Shown here one piece after another: positions 21,730 through 33,111 of a DNA stretch of 64,000 nucleotides (positions within the stretch are counted from its first letter, which is position 1; each line of letters opens with the position of its first letter). The translations under genes and the position numbers were made by a program. Source of the stretch: Pseudopithomyces maydicus (lineage: Eukaryota > Ascomycota > Dothideomycetes > Pleosporales > Didymosphaeriaceae); NCBI GenBank assembly GCA_026873275.1, contig JANTUC010000001.1, forward strand, positions 1,612,001 through 1,676,000, read 5' to 3'. The notes under the pieces are model-generated. The model saw only the letters and a program-made list of their open reading frames with translations. It ran no database searches and was not told the DNA's origin.

Positions 21730-22697
21730 GCATTCGGCAGGAGCGATGTATGTATGTTATTGGGAATCCAAGAAGTGCAGACCGAAAATCCGGTCTCGAT
21801 TTGAGGCATGAATACAGCATTACGTGTTTCCCGTGTGCCAGACACCCATGAATGTTGCTGTGTGGCATTGTGCTCGAAAGTGCCACTGCTGACAGTGCTG
21901 TGTATGTAGTGGTGGCAAATAGATAATAGTGAGCCTTGTTAGGCAGTCAGGCAGTCAGGCAGTCAGGCATTCAGGCTCGCATCAGGCACAGCAACACGAC
22001 TGGACGAGGACTCGACATGACGGGCACTGTCCGATGGCAAAGCCAAATCTGCGTTCACGCTGCTATTTGGGCACTTCACACATGGCGGTGACTGCTTTGA
22101 GCAGGTTCTAGCGCGCGGCTATCTGACCCAGGCTGGTGGAGCGCCCATTCACCGACGGACGGGGGCTTTGGATCGTGTGCACGGCATTCAGGGCTGCTAT
22201 TGTCACTGCAGCGACACGTCGTGCCTGATTTTGGTTTGTCAGGATCGGCGTGGCGGTTGGATGGACGACTTCCGACTGCACGCCAAGCCAGCTGCACTCG
22301 ATTTGAGCTTGCATCTAAATAATCTTCACACGCTCCGCACCCCTTCCCCGCGCTCATTGCTGGCTCCGCACAGACGCCTCAAGCCTGCTGAGTCTCCTGG
22401 CATTGCAGACCGCAGTTTGCTGGAGCAGTCACGCGCCAGCCACGCAAACGCTGCCTGTCTGCCTGCCCGTGAGCTTCCCCGGCTCCGGCAGGCTCCCCAG
22501 CGTTCACCACGGCCTCCAAGAAGCGAAAGACCGCGACTGGCGCCTTGCACAATAATTCGCCGTACGAGTCAGAGCAGGGAGCCGCTTCACATTCACCGCA
22601 TGAAGGCGCCCGCCTAGACTCGCCGCGCTCGTCCCCGCTGCCCGCCTCGACCACTTCTCGCAACTCAACCTCACCACCCCGATTTCTACCTCCACAC
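21730..22697. other. Intergenic / UBP12 5' region
   Basis: Holds the upstream region and leader of the deubiquitinase. An 8-bp tandem repeat lies at 21941-21975. The frame of the deubiquitinase is open back to about 22470 and would encode an NLS-like SKKRKTATG, but has no ATG there. Confidence 0.45.
21941..21975. repeat. AGGCAGTC tandem repeat (about 4 copies)
   Basis: Three perfect 8-bp copies and one with a single mismatch, followed by a partial unit. Upstream of the UBP12-like gene. Confidence 0.85.
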
Positions 22698-25600
22698 ATG
22701 AAGAGCGAAGTGCTCGACGCGACCCACGACGCCTCGACCACGACCCGCGACACCCCGGCCGCCGTGAGCTCTCCGAGCGAGGCATACGCCAACATGACCC
22801 TCGACGGCGACCACGACATGGACGCCAGCCGCCCCGCCGAACAATCCTCGCGCCTGCGCGCCTCCTCCCCAGCAAAGCGCCTGCACTCGGACATGGATGG
22901 TGACAGCACCGTGAATGGCGACGGAGCCGCACCTGCCCGCAGAAGCAGCGGCCCGTCAAGCCCGTTGGCCTCCAAGCTGCCCCCCGCGCCTTCAGCACAC
23001 AGTCTGCGCTCGACGTCGGTCGAGATGGCCGACGTCGCCTCCAACGGCGTGAGTGCAGCCAGCTCCGACTCGACTTCGGCCTCGAATGTCGACTCAGCTG
23101 CCACCAGCCTGTCGAACACGCCTGCTGCAGATGTGCCTAGTCTGGACGACCAAGTGAACAAGGTTCTGGCCCTGTCCCGGAAACCTCTTCAAGACCTTCA
23201 AGTGGGATATGTCGTATCACAAAAGTGGCTGCAGCGTGTGTGGGCACGCACCGCTCAGTATGCCGACAAGCAACATGAATTCAGCAAATCGGCACTCGAA
23301 GGCGAGATTGGACCAGTAGACAGTTCCGACCTTGTCGATACAGGTACATTCAAGGCTCTCACATTAGCTCCGTGCATCTTCTTACTTCCCTCAGCTGCCC
23401 TCTCCGACGACCTAGCCGACCAAAAGGGTGAAGATTTCGTCCCACTTCGTCCTGGTCTTGTGCTTGAGCACGACTACGAGATCCTACCCGCAGAAGCTTG
23501 GGAATTGGTCGTCACGTGGTACGGGGTCAAGGAGGGTACGCCCGTGATCCGGCGTTATGTCCACAACACTAGCTCCAACGAGTTTTCCGAAAACCTGCAA
23601 TACGAAATCTACCCGCCTATTTTCACGCTCCGCAAAGTCCTCAAGACGCTACCTGCCACTCACGAGCCGGCTAGGAAGCTGGTCGCGAGCCGGAGTGACA
23701 ACTTTACCGAATTCATCAAGGCTGCGAAAACAGCAGTCGGCATAGCTAAGAACAACGTACGGATATGGAGAATTCTAAACCCAGCTACGACTGCTTCAGA
23801 TCAGACCAATTCTCGTCAGCCAACTGGAATATTGACACCTGAAGCATCACCACCACCTCCTGCTACTCTTCCCCTTGTCATTGATGTGAACAGTCTCACT
23901 AGCCTTGATATTGGCACCCAGAGAGAAGAAGTGACCGGCAAGGACGAGTTAGCCAATGATTCTTTCAATGAGGGTATGAATCTTGCTGTCGCTGGGCTGG
24001 CTGAGGATCAAATCCTCATTCTGGAGGAACAAGACGACAACGGTCAATTCGTTACTGGCATCTCCTCCAAACCGAGTACCAAGGCAGGTCTGAACAATAA
24101 GAACAACAAGTCCAAGAGCACTCCGAACAGTGGTAGAAGCACACCTGCGTCTTCGGGTGCTGTGACCCGTGGAAGAGCACGTAACGGGAAAACGCGCGGA
24201 ACTACCGGGCTCACAAACCTTGGCAATACCTGTTACATGAACTCTGCTCTTCAATGCATCCGAAGTGTTGAAGAACTTGCCATTTATTTCCTTGCCGGTG
24301 AGTATAAGGACGATATCAACGCGGATAATCCACTTGGGCACGGCGGCTCTGTAGCCAAGGCATATGCTGGACTCCTTAACTCCATCTATAGCGAGGATGG
24401 CATGTCATCTTTTGCGCCCAGAAACTTCAAGAGTACACTGGGTCGGGTGGCACCGATCTTCTCGGGTTATGGGCAGCAAGACTCGCAAGAGTTCCTAAGT
24501 TTCCTTGTGGACGGCTTACACGAAGACCTCAATAGGATCAAGAAGAAACCATACACGGAGTATCCAGAATCAGATGACAATACGGTGCATGACCCTGAAG
24601 CCATCAAGGCGTTAGGCAACCAGTTCCGCGACATTCACCATTCACGAAATGATTCTATAGCGATGGATCTTTTTAACGGCTTCTACAAAAACACGATGGT
24701 CTGCCCGGACTGCAATAAAGTCAGCATTACTTTCGATCCATACAGCCTGGTTACGCTTCAGCTGCCCATAGAACAAACTTGGCAACACACTGTGAAATTT
24801 GTCCCGGTTCATGGGCATCTCTGGGAAGTCGAGATTGATATCGACAAGAATGCCACAATAAAGGCTCTGAAGGATTATGTGGGCAAGCGTTTCGGGATTG
24901 AATGGAATCGTCTTATGGTTTCCGAAGTCTACAGCCACAAGTTCTACCGACACTTGGACGATGCCGATACGATCGCAGAATGCAACATCACGCAACGCGA
25001 TGACATCTACGTCTATGAGCTTGAAGCTGTACCTTCAAACTGGCCTTCTCCTAAGAAGAAGAACAAGTACGAACGAAACTTCTGGAACAATGACTCAGAT
25101 GTCGACTTGCCAAAGTTTGAACACCCGCATCACGACAAAGTCATGGTTCCTGTTTTCCACCGTAGACCTACCTCAACTTCTTATCGATCTAACGGTTGGG
25201 CGTTGGATCTATCGCCTTCGTACATTCTTGTTGATCGAAAGGAAGCTAAGAGCTACGATGCGATTCTCAAGAAAGTGCTTGCCAAGGTCGCGCAAATGAC
25301 CACCCGTGATATTTTGACGGAGGGTAACGCGTCACTGCCACAATCTGGCTCTGGTTCCGATGTCATTGTCACGACAGAGGAAGATGCTTCACCTAATGGC
25401 GATCCTCGTGTACAAGACGTGTCTGTGGAAGGTGAAGACATGGTCGAGGTTACTATGACTGAGCCAACCGAAGCACCTGTCGAGACGCTACAAGGTGATG
25501 GCGAACTACCCGCGATACTTCAATCTGACAGCTTTGTGCCGCCCACTTTCCGGAACTTGTTCGAAATGAAATACGCTAGAGGTGGCAGAGAATATGTTCC

Positions 25601-27304
25601 TACGGGATGGAGCGCTCTTGATGCCAACAAGAACTATGAGCTAATTTCAAAGCGTATCCGCGTGCCTTCCAGTCGTGAATCATCTGTTCAATCCATGGAA
25701 GGTACCAGCGAGACTACATCGAGCGACGCGGACGACGACGAAAACATACAGTTCTCTGCAGACGCCCAGAGCTCGATAGAACTTGCAAACCAAAGCAGCG
25801 ATGAAGACACCATGCAGCCTTCCATTGAGGAAACCCCTGTATTCTCTCGCGGTGGTCGTCAAAAGAATAAGAAGTCGCGGAAGATGACAAAGCAAGAACG
25901 TAAGCATATGCGTAACAAGAATTTCAACAAGGGGAAGAAAGGAAAGAACCCTTACCATATGGAACAACCTTCGCAATCTTACGACGAGCCCGAGGACGAG
26001 GACGATGACCGATTAATCAAGATGGGTGAAAGCATAATCCTAGATTGGGAGGCCGATGCCTGGGATGCTCTCTTTGGTGGTAATTCTTACGATGATCCCC
26101 GAGGCAGGAATGCCCTGATCGATATCGATGTCTGGGAAGACAAGGAGCTCATGGAGAAAAAAGCCAGGCGCGCTGCCCGAAAGAAGAACGGCTTGACATT
26201 GGAAGAATGTTTCGCCGAAACATCCAAGAGCGAAGTCCTATCCGAAGACAATGCTTGGTATTGCAACCGTTGCAAGGAACTTCGTCGTGCTACGAAGACG
26301 CTCGAGATTTGGACAGCTCCTGATATTCTTGTGGTTCACCTGAAACGCTTTAGCTCGCATAGAGTGTTTAGGGACAAAGTGGATGCTCTCGTTGACTTCC
26401 CCATTGAGGGTCTCGACCTGTCAGACAAGGTCGGGCTTTCGGAGGGCAAGGACTTGGTGTACGATCTTTTCGCCGTTGATAACCATTATGGAGGTCTTGG
26501 TGGAGGTCACTACACAGCCTATGCCAAAAGCTTCTTCGATCAGCAGTGGTATGAGTACAACGGTATGTATCCTAATCTTATAAGGTCTGTAATCACACGC
26601 ACTAATATATCTCAGACTCCAGCGTATCAAGAAAGTCCAACCCTGAGCAGGTCATCTCTACAGCCGCCTATCTTCTCTTCTACCGTCGTCGTTCTGCCGG
26701 CCCTTTAGGCCCTCCGGAGCTCCAGGAAATCGTCCACAACTGGCGCAATCCCGACTCTGAAGCTGTCGGCGCTTCGGATGAAGATGACACCTCTCGTAAT
26801 GCGTCGCCTTCGGGAAACGGCTTGCGCCTCGGCGGCTCGTCCCGCAATGGGTCGTCGAGCGCTTTCGCAGCCGGGACCGGAGCGGGGGTCGGAGTCCTGC
26901 GCGGGGGTGGTTCGGCCTTAGCAGGGAGTCCTCTGCGGAGCGGAGCCGCAGCCGGGAGCCACAGCGCTGATTCACCACCGCCGGGATATGAGGATGAGGA
27001 CGAAGGCTACGGTGACGAGGATATCGCTGGGGCGCAGCCGCTGAGCACCGAGGATGTTTACACATCGCTGGGGCCTAGCTGGAACTGGAGCAATGTCGAC
27101 AAAGAGAGAGGTGATAGTGACAGCGATAATGTGGCGTTTGATGACGATGATGCGAGAGACAGGATGCAAGAGGATTTTGGCGACGAGTCATGGCCTGGTA
27201 ATAGCACGCCAGCGACCATGGAGGTGGATACCGTGCTCCCGTTGCTAGTAGAGGATGACAACCTGGCGGAGATTCATGTTGAGGGTTCTAAGAAGCACAA
27301 CTAA
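22698..27304 (+). CDS. Ubiquitin carboxyl-terminal hydrolase, UBP12/USP4-11-15 type
   Basis: A cysteine protease removing ubiquitin from proteins. Two exons (22698-26562, 26616-27304), 1517 residues. A disordered Ser/Ala-rich N-terminus precedes a DUSP domain at about residues 150-290 (KPLQDLQVGYVVSQKWLQRV, then YEILPAEAWELVVTWYG). The Cys box GLTNLGNTCYMNSALQC puts the nucleophile near residue 512; DSQEFLSFLVDGLHEDLN follows. A zinc-ribbon pair MVCPDC and WYCNRC is split by a long acidic insert. The His box GGGHYTAYAK puts the general base near residue 1271. The intron lies just after QQWYEYN and restores DSSVSRK..AAYLLFYRRR. The first in-frame ATG is at 22698, but an upstream first exon adding the NLS-like SKKRKT is possible. 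Confidence 0.93.
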
Positions 27305-27965
27305 GCGCCTTGCCTTTCCTAAGGTCTATGTGCGAGCGCTGCGGTGAAGGCTTCCGTTTTGCATTGTTTGTGGTGGAAAAGTTTATTGGCTTCTTCATTT
27401 TTCCTACTGCTGAACCAGTGCGGCTGGGCTAGTTGACGAGCTTTTCAGCAGGCATTGCGTTGCGTTGCATTGCATTGCATTACGCATAGGGCATGCGTCG
27501 TTGGTTAGATGAACGATAGCAAATGATGTGGATATGAGTTACGCCGACACGGTACGGATTGGCTTCTACGGCTTGGGGGACTGTGGTGGGAGGGGGCGTT
27601 GCTATGCATTAGAGGGCGTTCATGGAACGAGTGTTCATAGGAACAAAAATGCTTTTATTCCTGCCATTACATACACTGAACGGCAGAGTGAATGTGTGAT
27701 GGGATACTTGAAGCAAGATTCTAGATACTTGACTGCGCCAAACAGGCTAGTGGTTGTGTAAAGATTTGACCCTGAATGCATGTTGATCATTTGGTTTTGT
27801 TAGGAAGGTCATCTCACGTAAGGTTATATGTTATTCTACGAGCAGCCCGAGGAGGCAGCGTACATTACGACTACCAATTTTCGTCCAAACTACAGGACAC
27901 AACTAGGGCAAACTACACAAACCCATCGTAGCACAGCTCAGCGCGTCTACAAAGCTACAGGGCGA
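27305..27965. other. Convergent intergenic region with pentamer repeat
   Basis: 3' flanks of the deubiquitinase (+) and the MFS gene (-). A TTGCG/TTGCA pentamer run lies at about 27456-27484. A chance frame at 27528-27761 shows no domain. Confidence 0.45.
27456..27484. repeat. TTGCR pentanucleotide repeat
   Basis: Consecutive TTGCG, TTGCG, TTGCA, TTGCA, TTGCA units in the UBP12 3' region. The two unit types differ by one transition. Confidence 0.75.
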
Positions 27966-29624
27966 TTAGATAACATAGCGGAACCCCCTATGCTGATCTC
28001 CCAACTCCAACAGCTCATCCTTACTCAAATTCTCATACCCCCACCTCTTCTTCTCATCCTCATGATCCAACCTCGCAGGATCGACGTCCCGACCATCAGG
28101 GTGTGCATACGAAATCGCATCCCGCGCCTTATTCGCGCGCCAATTGACAAACATAATCGCAGCCGTCATTACGAACGTCAAGCTCGCAAACCCCAAGTTA
28201 ATCGCATGTCCCTTGATGAACCGCGGGCCCTCGGGCGTCGGGTAGATGTTACTGCTGATCAAGCCCGCAGAGTTGCCGATGGTGAAGAAAAACCCCATGA
28301 CTGTGGCGCGCACGTACAAGGGGCCAAAATTGGCGCCCACCCAGCTGATGGCCAGCGCAATGTTGGGCGACACGCCGGCGACCGTCATGAAAATGGCAAA
28401 GTACTTTACGCCGGCCGAGACGTCGGAGATGAGGATGGCATAGCCGATGATGGTGAAGAGGGCCCAGAAAAGGATGAAGGGCCCGCGGTACATGATGCGG
28501 TCTGCGATGAAGGCCGTGGTCATCGTCGTGATGAAGCCGAGGACGTACGGCGGGACGGAAAGCAAGTTTGCGGAGGCGCCGGAGAATTTGAGGTCCGCAA
28601 TAATAGTCGGGGTGAACAAGGCGAGGGAGTATAGCGGTTCAGCGATTGAGATGTACATGATGGCGTACATGTACATCTTGTAGTCTGCGAAAGCGCGGCG
28701 GACCTGGGACCAAGAGAACGGGACGTTGGCGTTTGTAACGCCCTGGCTGGCGGCGAGGTAATGGTTCCATTTTGCGGTCTCCTGCTTGTTGAGGACCTTG
28801 TTGTCGTCGGCGGGGAAGTCAACGAGGAGCCACCAGCCGGGGATAGCGCAGACGAAGGTGATGAGGCCTTCGATGATGAAGATCCAGCGCCAGCCGCCGG
28901 GCGTGGGGGACGTCTTTTGGACCACGTCGCCGAAGGATTTCCAGTCTGGGAAGGGGATGTATTTTAAGCCGTAGGCTAGGACTCCGCCGAAGGCGCCGGC
29001 GAGCGTGGCGCCAGAGAAGAAAATGCCGATACGGAGACTTTGCTGCCGACGCGAGTACCAGCAGGTCAGCATGAAGTTGATGCCCGGGAATAGACCGCCC
29101 TCGGCGAGACCTGTAATGCAATTCATTATTAGCGTTCGTTGTTTATGGTGACTGCTGGTTTTCCGAGATATCTACTTACCGAGGAAGAATCGCGCAGCTT
29201 GCAATCCCGCGGCATTGCGCACCAGTCCCATCAACGTCATCACAATGGACCAAGCCACCATGATGATAGGAATCCATCTATGCGGCTTGACCGCCTTGAG
29301 CACCAAATTCGAGGGGACTTCCACCACGATGTACCCAATGAAGAATACAGACAGTGCGATCTGATAGGCGTTTCCGGTGGCCATGCCGAGGTCAGTTCGC
29401 AAACCGGCCACAGCAGCCTGGCCGATGTTGACTCTGTCGAGGAAGCTCAAGAGGTACAGCAACGAGCAGTATGGGATAATTGCCCAATCGAGTTTTCGCA
29501 GAATGCGCTTGTATTCAAGCTTGTCCATCACCAGGTCGCCGTACGCATTGTCGTCCACGGCCTCGACCTTGGCCTTCTCTTGTTCGGTTGTAGCGGGCAT
29601 TGCGCTCGCTTCGCGTCCTGCCAT
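27966..29624 (-). CDS. MFS anion:cation symporter (allantoate permease Dal5/Tna1-like)
   Basis: A plasma-membrane carrier of about 529 residues with 12 predicted helices. Two exons: 29180-29624 and 27966-29110, joined by a 69-nt phase-1 intron that restores ARFFLGLAEGGLFPGINFML. The N-terminus has the family's RKLDWAIIPYCSLLYLLSFLDRVNIG. GGWRWIFIIEG in helix 4-5 and the ANFGPLYVRATVMG segment are typical of the fungal allantoate/nicotinate/vitamin carrier group. The ATG at 29624 is the first of the frame. The substrate cannot be assigned; amino-amide, nicotinate, biotin/pantothenate or small organic anions are all known in this group. Confidence 0.92.
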
Positions 29625-30802
29625 GGTACCGACCTATGCTCAACCACGAAGGGACCAAAGAATAAAGGCGTCGCAAAGATTCTTCGCAAACGTAGCAGCG
29701 CGCCGCCTTCTCTTTAAACAGTTCAAATGCCAGTCAGCAAGCTCTCAGCAAGACAGCCACCGTGGGTACCCGTTCCGATGTCGCAGCTCGCTCTTTCGAC
29801 AGAATTCCTCTCTTCGTGTTAGGCGAAATCCGTCGGTCGATCCCTACACCCACTCGAATTTCGTTCGGTGGAGCCAGGCCAGCTGTCGCAGCTCTTTATA
29901 TATGTGCAAATGGGCTTGCGGTGAGTGATAAAAGAGGAACAAAAGAACGAAGAGCGAGCTCGGTAAATGATGTGTGACGCGAGGAATGATCAGCAGTCAG
30001 CCACCAAGCTCACTCCAACCCAGGCTTGGAGAGCTTCATTGGACCTCGGGAGTGACGGGCAGGTTGCTTGCCCGCTTGGTTGTACCCCAGGCCGGCTAGT
30101 GAGCGCACTAGGGCCGCCCGCATCCGATACGCCGAGCCCGTGGGGTAAGGAGGGGAGGGTGGGCCAATCACGTGGTGCGAATTGGTACTCCGGTCTTTGA
30201 GGCTCAAAGGGGCGGTCCTGGGGGCTACGGTGGGGTTTGGTATACATGTGAGCCCTGCATTGATTTAGTTAGCCTGACGAAATTATTCATACATAGATAT
30301 AGCATGTGTAGAGGCAACACGATGGCTTAGGACGAGATAGAGTGGGCGGATGGTACAAAGTTGACCTTGTTCCTACTACACTCGGGCGGTGTCAAAGGAT
30401 CGTGGTTCAATACAGCTATCATTTGTCTATACAGACTACCCATACTTATCATAAAAACACCTATCAAAACATTCGCCGAGAGATGGACTCCCGCTCTGGT
30501 AAACGCCATCCAGATGCAGAACAGACAAAAAAAAACCACGCCATTCAAATGCAAGATAAATAAAAAAAGGGAGGATCCTATTGGTGTAAAGAAAACAGAA
30601 AGGACACAAGCACCAGATCATCCAATCCTCAAGGACAGGAAACTCTCTCCCACGTGTCATCAGCTTGATGACGTGCTCCTTCCTGGTGATTTCATTGAAT
30701 CTCACCGATTCCTATATGAGTCTGTTCGAGTGAGAGGGAGAAAGTAAATCGGAAAAGAAAAAGCAAAGATGAACGCATTTCCCAGAGACTTGTCCATGAC
30801 CA
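29625..30802. other. Intergenic region, no gene recognised
   Basis: Promoter of the MFS gene (-) and 3' flank of the SANT-repeat gene (-). The GC-rich part (29990-30250) has overlapping frames on both strands without a domain. The 30300-30780 part is AT-richer with A-rich stretches and only chance frames. Confidence 0.45.
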
Positions 30803-31852
30803 TCACGGACTCTCCCACCAGTCCTCATCTCTGAAGGGCTCCTCCGATGTCATAAAATCCGGAGGAGTTTCAGACTCCTGCGGCATGGGGGTGGATTTCA
30901 AGCCACTCTGAAGGCCCTGATGCTGATTAGCATCCAAAGTCAGCCTACCATACCCGGTATTCATCCTGGCCTCGCCGGCGCCGACTCCCCCAGAGGCACC
31001 TGCTCCCGAATCGAACGAAGTATTTTGTCCGGACCAGGTGTCGGCCTCGAAGTCGACCTGGGTAAGCACACGTGGATCAATGTACGCGAGCGGTTCCGAC
31101 TTGGGCGCATTCCGGATCCGGTTGATCTCCACACGGACAGCGAAGTCGCTGTGGCGCGGGAACATGGCGCAGATTTGATCGTCACTAAGACGGTCTCTGA
31201 AGAGGGCGTTTTCAACCATCTTCGATTCTACCATGCTCCAGGTATGGTCTACGTTTTCGCATGGGGGCTCTTCGTTGCGGCTTTCCTGGATTGGGGGCTC
31301 TTCGAAGGCAAAAGACGGGGCCGTGTGTGGAACATGTGTGTAATTGAGCGGCTCAGGTGTGTAGCCGAACTGTCCAGGCGTATATCCGGACTGTTCAGGT
31401 GTAAATCCTAACTGCTCCGTCGCATCGTCTTGTTTATTTAGCAAATCTTTGTTGCGCCTTATGCGGTGCCGCAACGCCATCTCAGATCGAGTGGGAAACA
31501 ATTGCTGAACCTCGGACAGAGTTTTACCTTGCCTGATCGCGTCGTTGAGTAGCTCGATGTCTTCCGCAGACCAAGGGACGAACTTCTTATCCGCATCTGC
31601 ATTCGCTGGTCCCGCAGCCTGCGCACTGCTTCCGCTCGACGAGGGTGCTGCCAGACGCTTCTTGGCTTCTCCGATCTTCCTATAAATAGCTTCATTTGAT
31701 CGGTCGGGGAAAATGGCAAGAATTTGCTGAAATTTCATGCCGTTGCGAACGGCTTCGTCGAGCCTGTTTGTGTCTTCAGTACTCCAACGACTACCACCTT
31801 GGGCAGCCTTGGCCTGCAAGACTAATTTTCCGTGACTTGAACCATGCGACAT
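30803..31852 (-). CDS. Protein with three SANT/Myb-like repeats
   Basis: A single-exon 349-residue protein starting MSHGSSHGKL. Three related repeats of about 40 residues are visible: RWSTEDTNRLDEAVRNGMKF..IFPDRSNEAIYRKI (20-60), PWSAEDIELLNDAIRQGKTL..LFPTRSEMALRHRI (95-135), and TWSMVESKMVENALFRDRLS..MFPRHSDFAVRVEI (about 205-245). Each begins with a Trp and acidic residues and has a conserved FPxRS..A in the third helix, as in trihelix/Myb-SANT domains, so DNA or histone binding is likely. Between repeats 2 and 3 lies a short GYTP/GFTP repeat tract. The neighbour at 33112 is divergent and has similar, weaker repeats. The exact target is unknown. Confidence 0.8.
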   Translation of the reverse strand: MSHGSSHGKLVLQAKAAQGGSRWSTEDTNRLDEAVRNGMKFQQILAIFPDRSNEAIYRKIGEAKKRLAAPSSSGSSAQAAGPANADADKKFVPWSAEDIELLNDAIRQGKTLSEVQQLFPTRSEMALRHRIRRNKDLLNKQDDATEQLGFTPEQSGYTPGQFGYTPEPLNYTHVPHTAPSFAFEEPPIQESRNEEPPCENVDHTWSMVESKMVENALFRDRLSDDQICAMFPRHSDFAVRVEINRIRNAPKSEPLAYIDPRVLTQVDFEADTWSGQNTSFDSGAGASGGVGAGEARMNTGYGRLTLDANQHQGLQSGLKSTPMPQESETPPDFMTSEEPFRDEDWWESP

Positions 31853-33111
31853 GGCTGTGGCTTTCTTTGGTTTTCGCTTGTGTGTTTGTTTGCTTGGAGG
31901 GAAATCGGATCACTGTGTATTCAATGAGTTAGCTGATGCTCCACAAGATGCAGTATCTGGTAACGGTAAAAGTTGGAGAGGCAGTGAAGATGTTCTGGAT
32001 TGCACTTGTGGAGTAAGTGGGGGGCTATGAGAGTTTATAAGGGATTTTATATCAATGAAGCCGCATCCACTGGTGCTTCACTTAGGCTACAGACAGCAGT
32101 AAAAATTTAGAACATTGCGTAGCTATTGTACATGTGCTATCACTATACCTGCCACCAAAAAAGAAAATAATAGACACAACGACTCTTCTAGACTGTTAAC
32201 AATCTCTGGAGTATTGGAGACGCTTTCTATTACTGTAGGCGTTTGCATGTCGTAGGCATGCAGGATGTCACAATAGATGTTTATCAGAATTGCTTGAACA
32301 TTCTGTATATTTCCCTTGTATCTATAAAAATCATTCACTGAATATAAATCATGACTGTAGTGATAGACGTGAGCAAGTCATAAGACGCAGAGCAAATTGA
32401 ACCCACTTAGGCATCAAACAGATACACTACCTAAATACTTTCTAATGGTACTTCCACTATAAACTTTCAATAGTGAATTAAAACCCCTTTTCACCTAGTC
32501 ATTATTGCATATATATATATATATATATACAATAAGAATGAGTTTGCAGAGTTATACTGAGGAGTCCACACAAGCATTTCGTTATATCTAAGTCTTCCAC
32601 TGATCCAGCATGACTACTTCGTATCAAGCCATTCAACACGCCTTCAGTGGCTGGAGGTTTATAGAACAACCGCTTCTAAACTTGTTGTTGAGTTTGCTCT
32701 TGTAGTCAATAAACCGAGGTGCTTCAGCTCCCCCGACACTCCAAAATCTCAGGTTTAAGGTTACCGCAGATCACGTGGCTATGCCCTTCATCGTGGAAGG
32801 GGTCTAAGCTTGACGCTAATGGTCAGGTTCGTGCCCGCCCCTGCCCCTCTTAAGACCGACAGCCTGTATTGTTTTGAAAATACTCACTGCACCACCTCAG
32901 ACGTCAACTCGTCAAGCTGCTCATCGACTCTCTGCAGTGGCTATAGACACTTTTTCGAAGGTAAGCATGTCTTTTTAACTGTACAAATACAAGATAATGA
33001 CTTGAAAACCATAGATCGTACTCGGCAAATAAGTTTGTCCGCCGTCTCACACGAGCCTTTCACCCACCTGTCTAGCTTGGACTCAATTCGTTCAGACCAG
33101 ACCCAGTCATC
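31853..33111. other. Divergent intergenic region of the SANT-repeat pair
   Basis: About 1.26 kb, AT-rich in its middle, with an (AT)n run at 32509-32529. No gene is supported. It presumably contains both promoters; the 32860-33100 part is the leader of the right-hand gene. Confidence 0.5.
32509..32529. repeat. (AT)n microsatellite
   Basis: About ten uninterrupted AT units in the AT-rich intergenic region. Confidence 0.9.

Noticed and set aside
27828..28634. 268-codon plus-strand frame
   Set aside because: Antisense to the MFS transporter, whose helices and signature motifs are clear.
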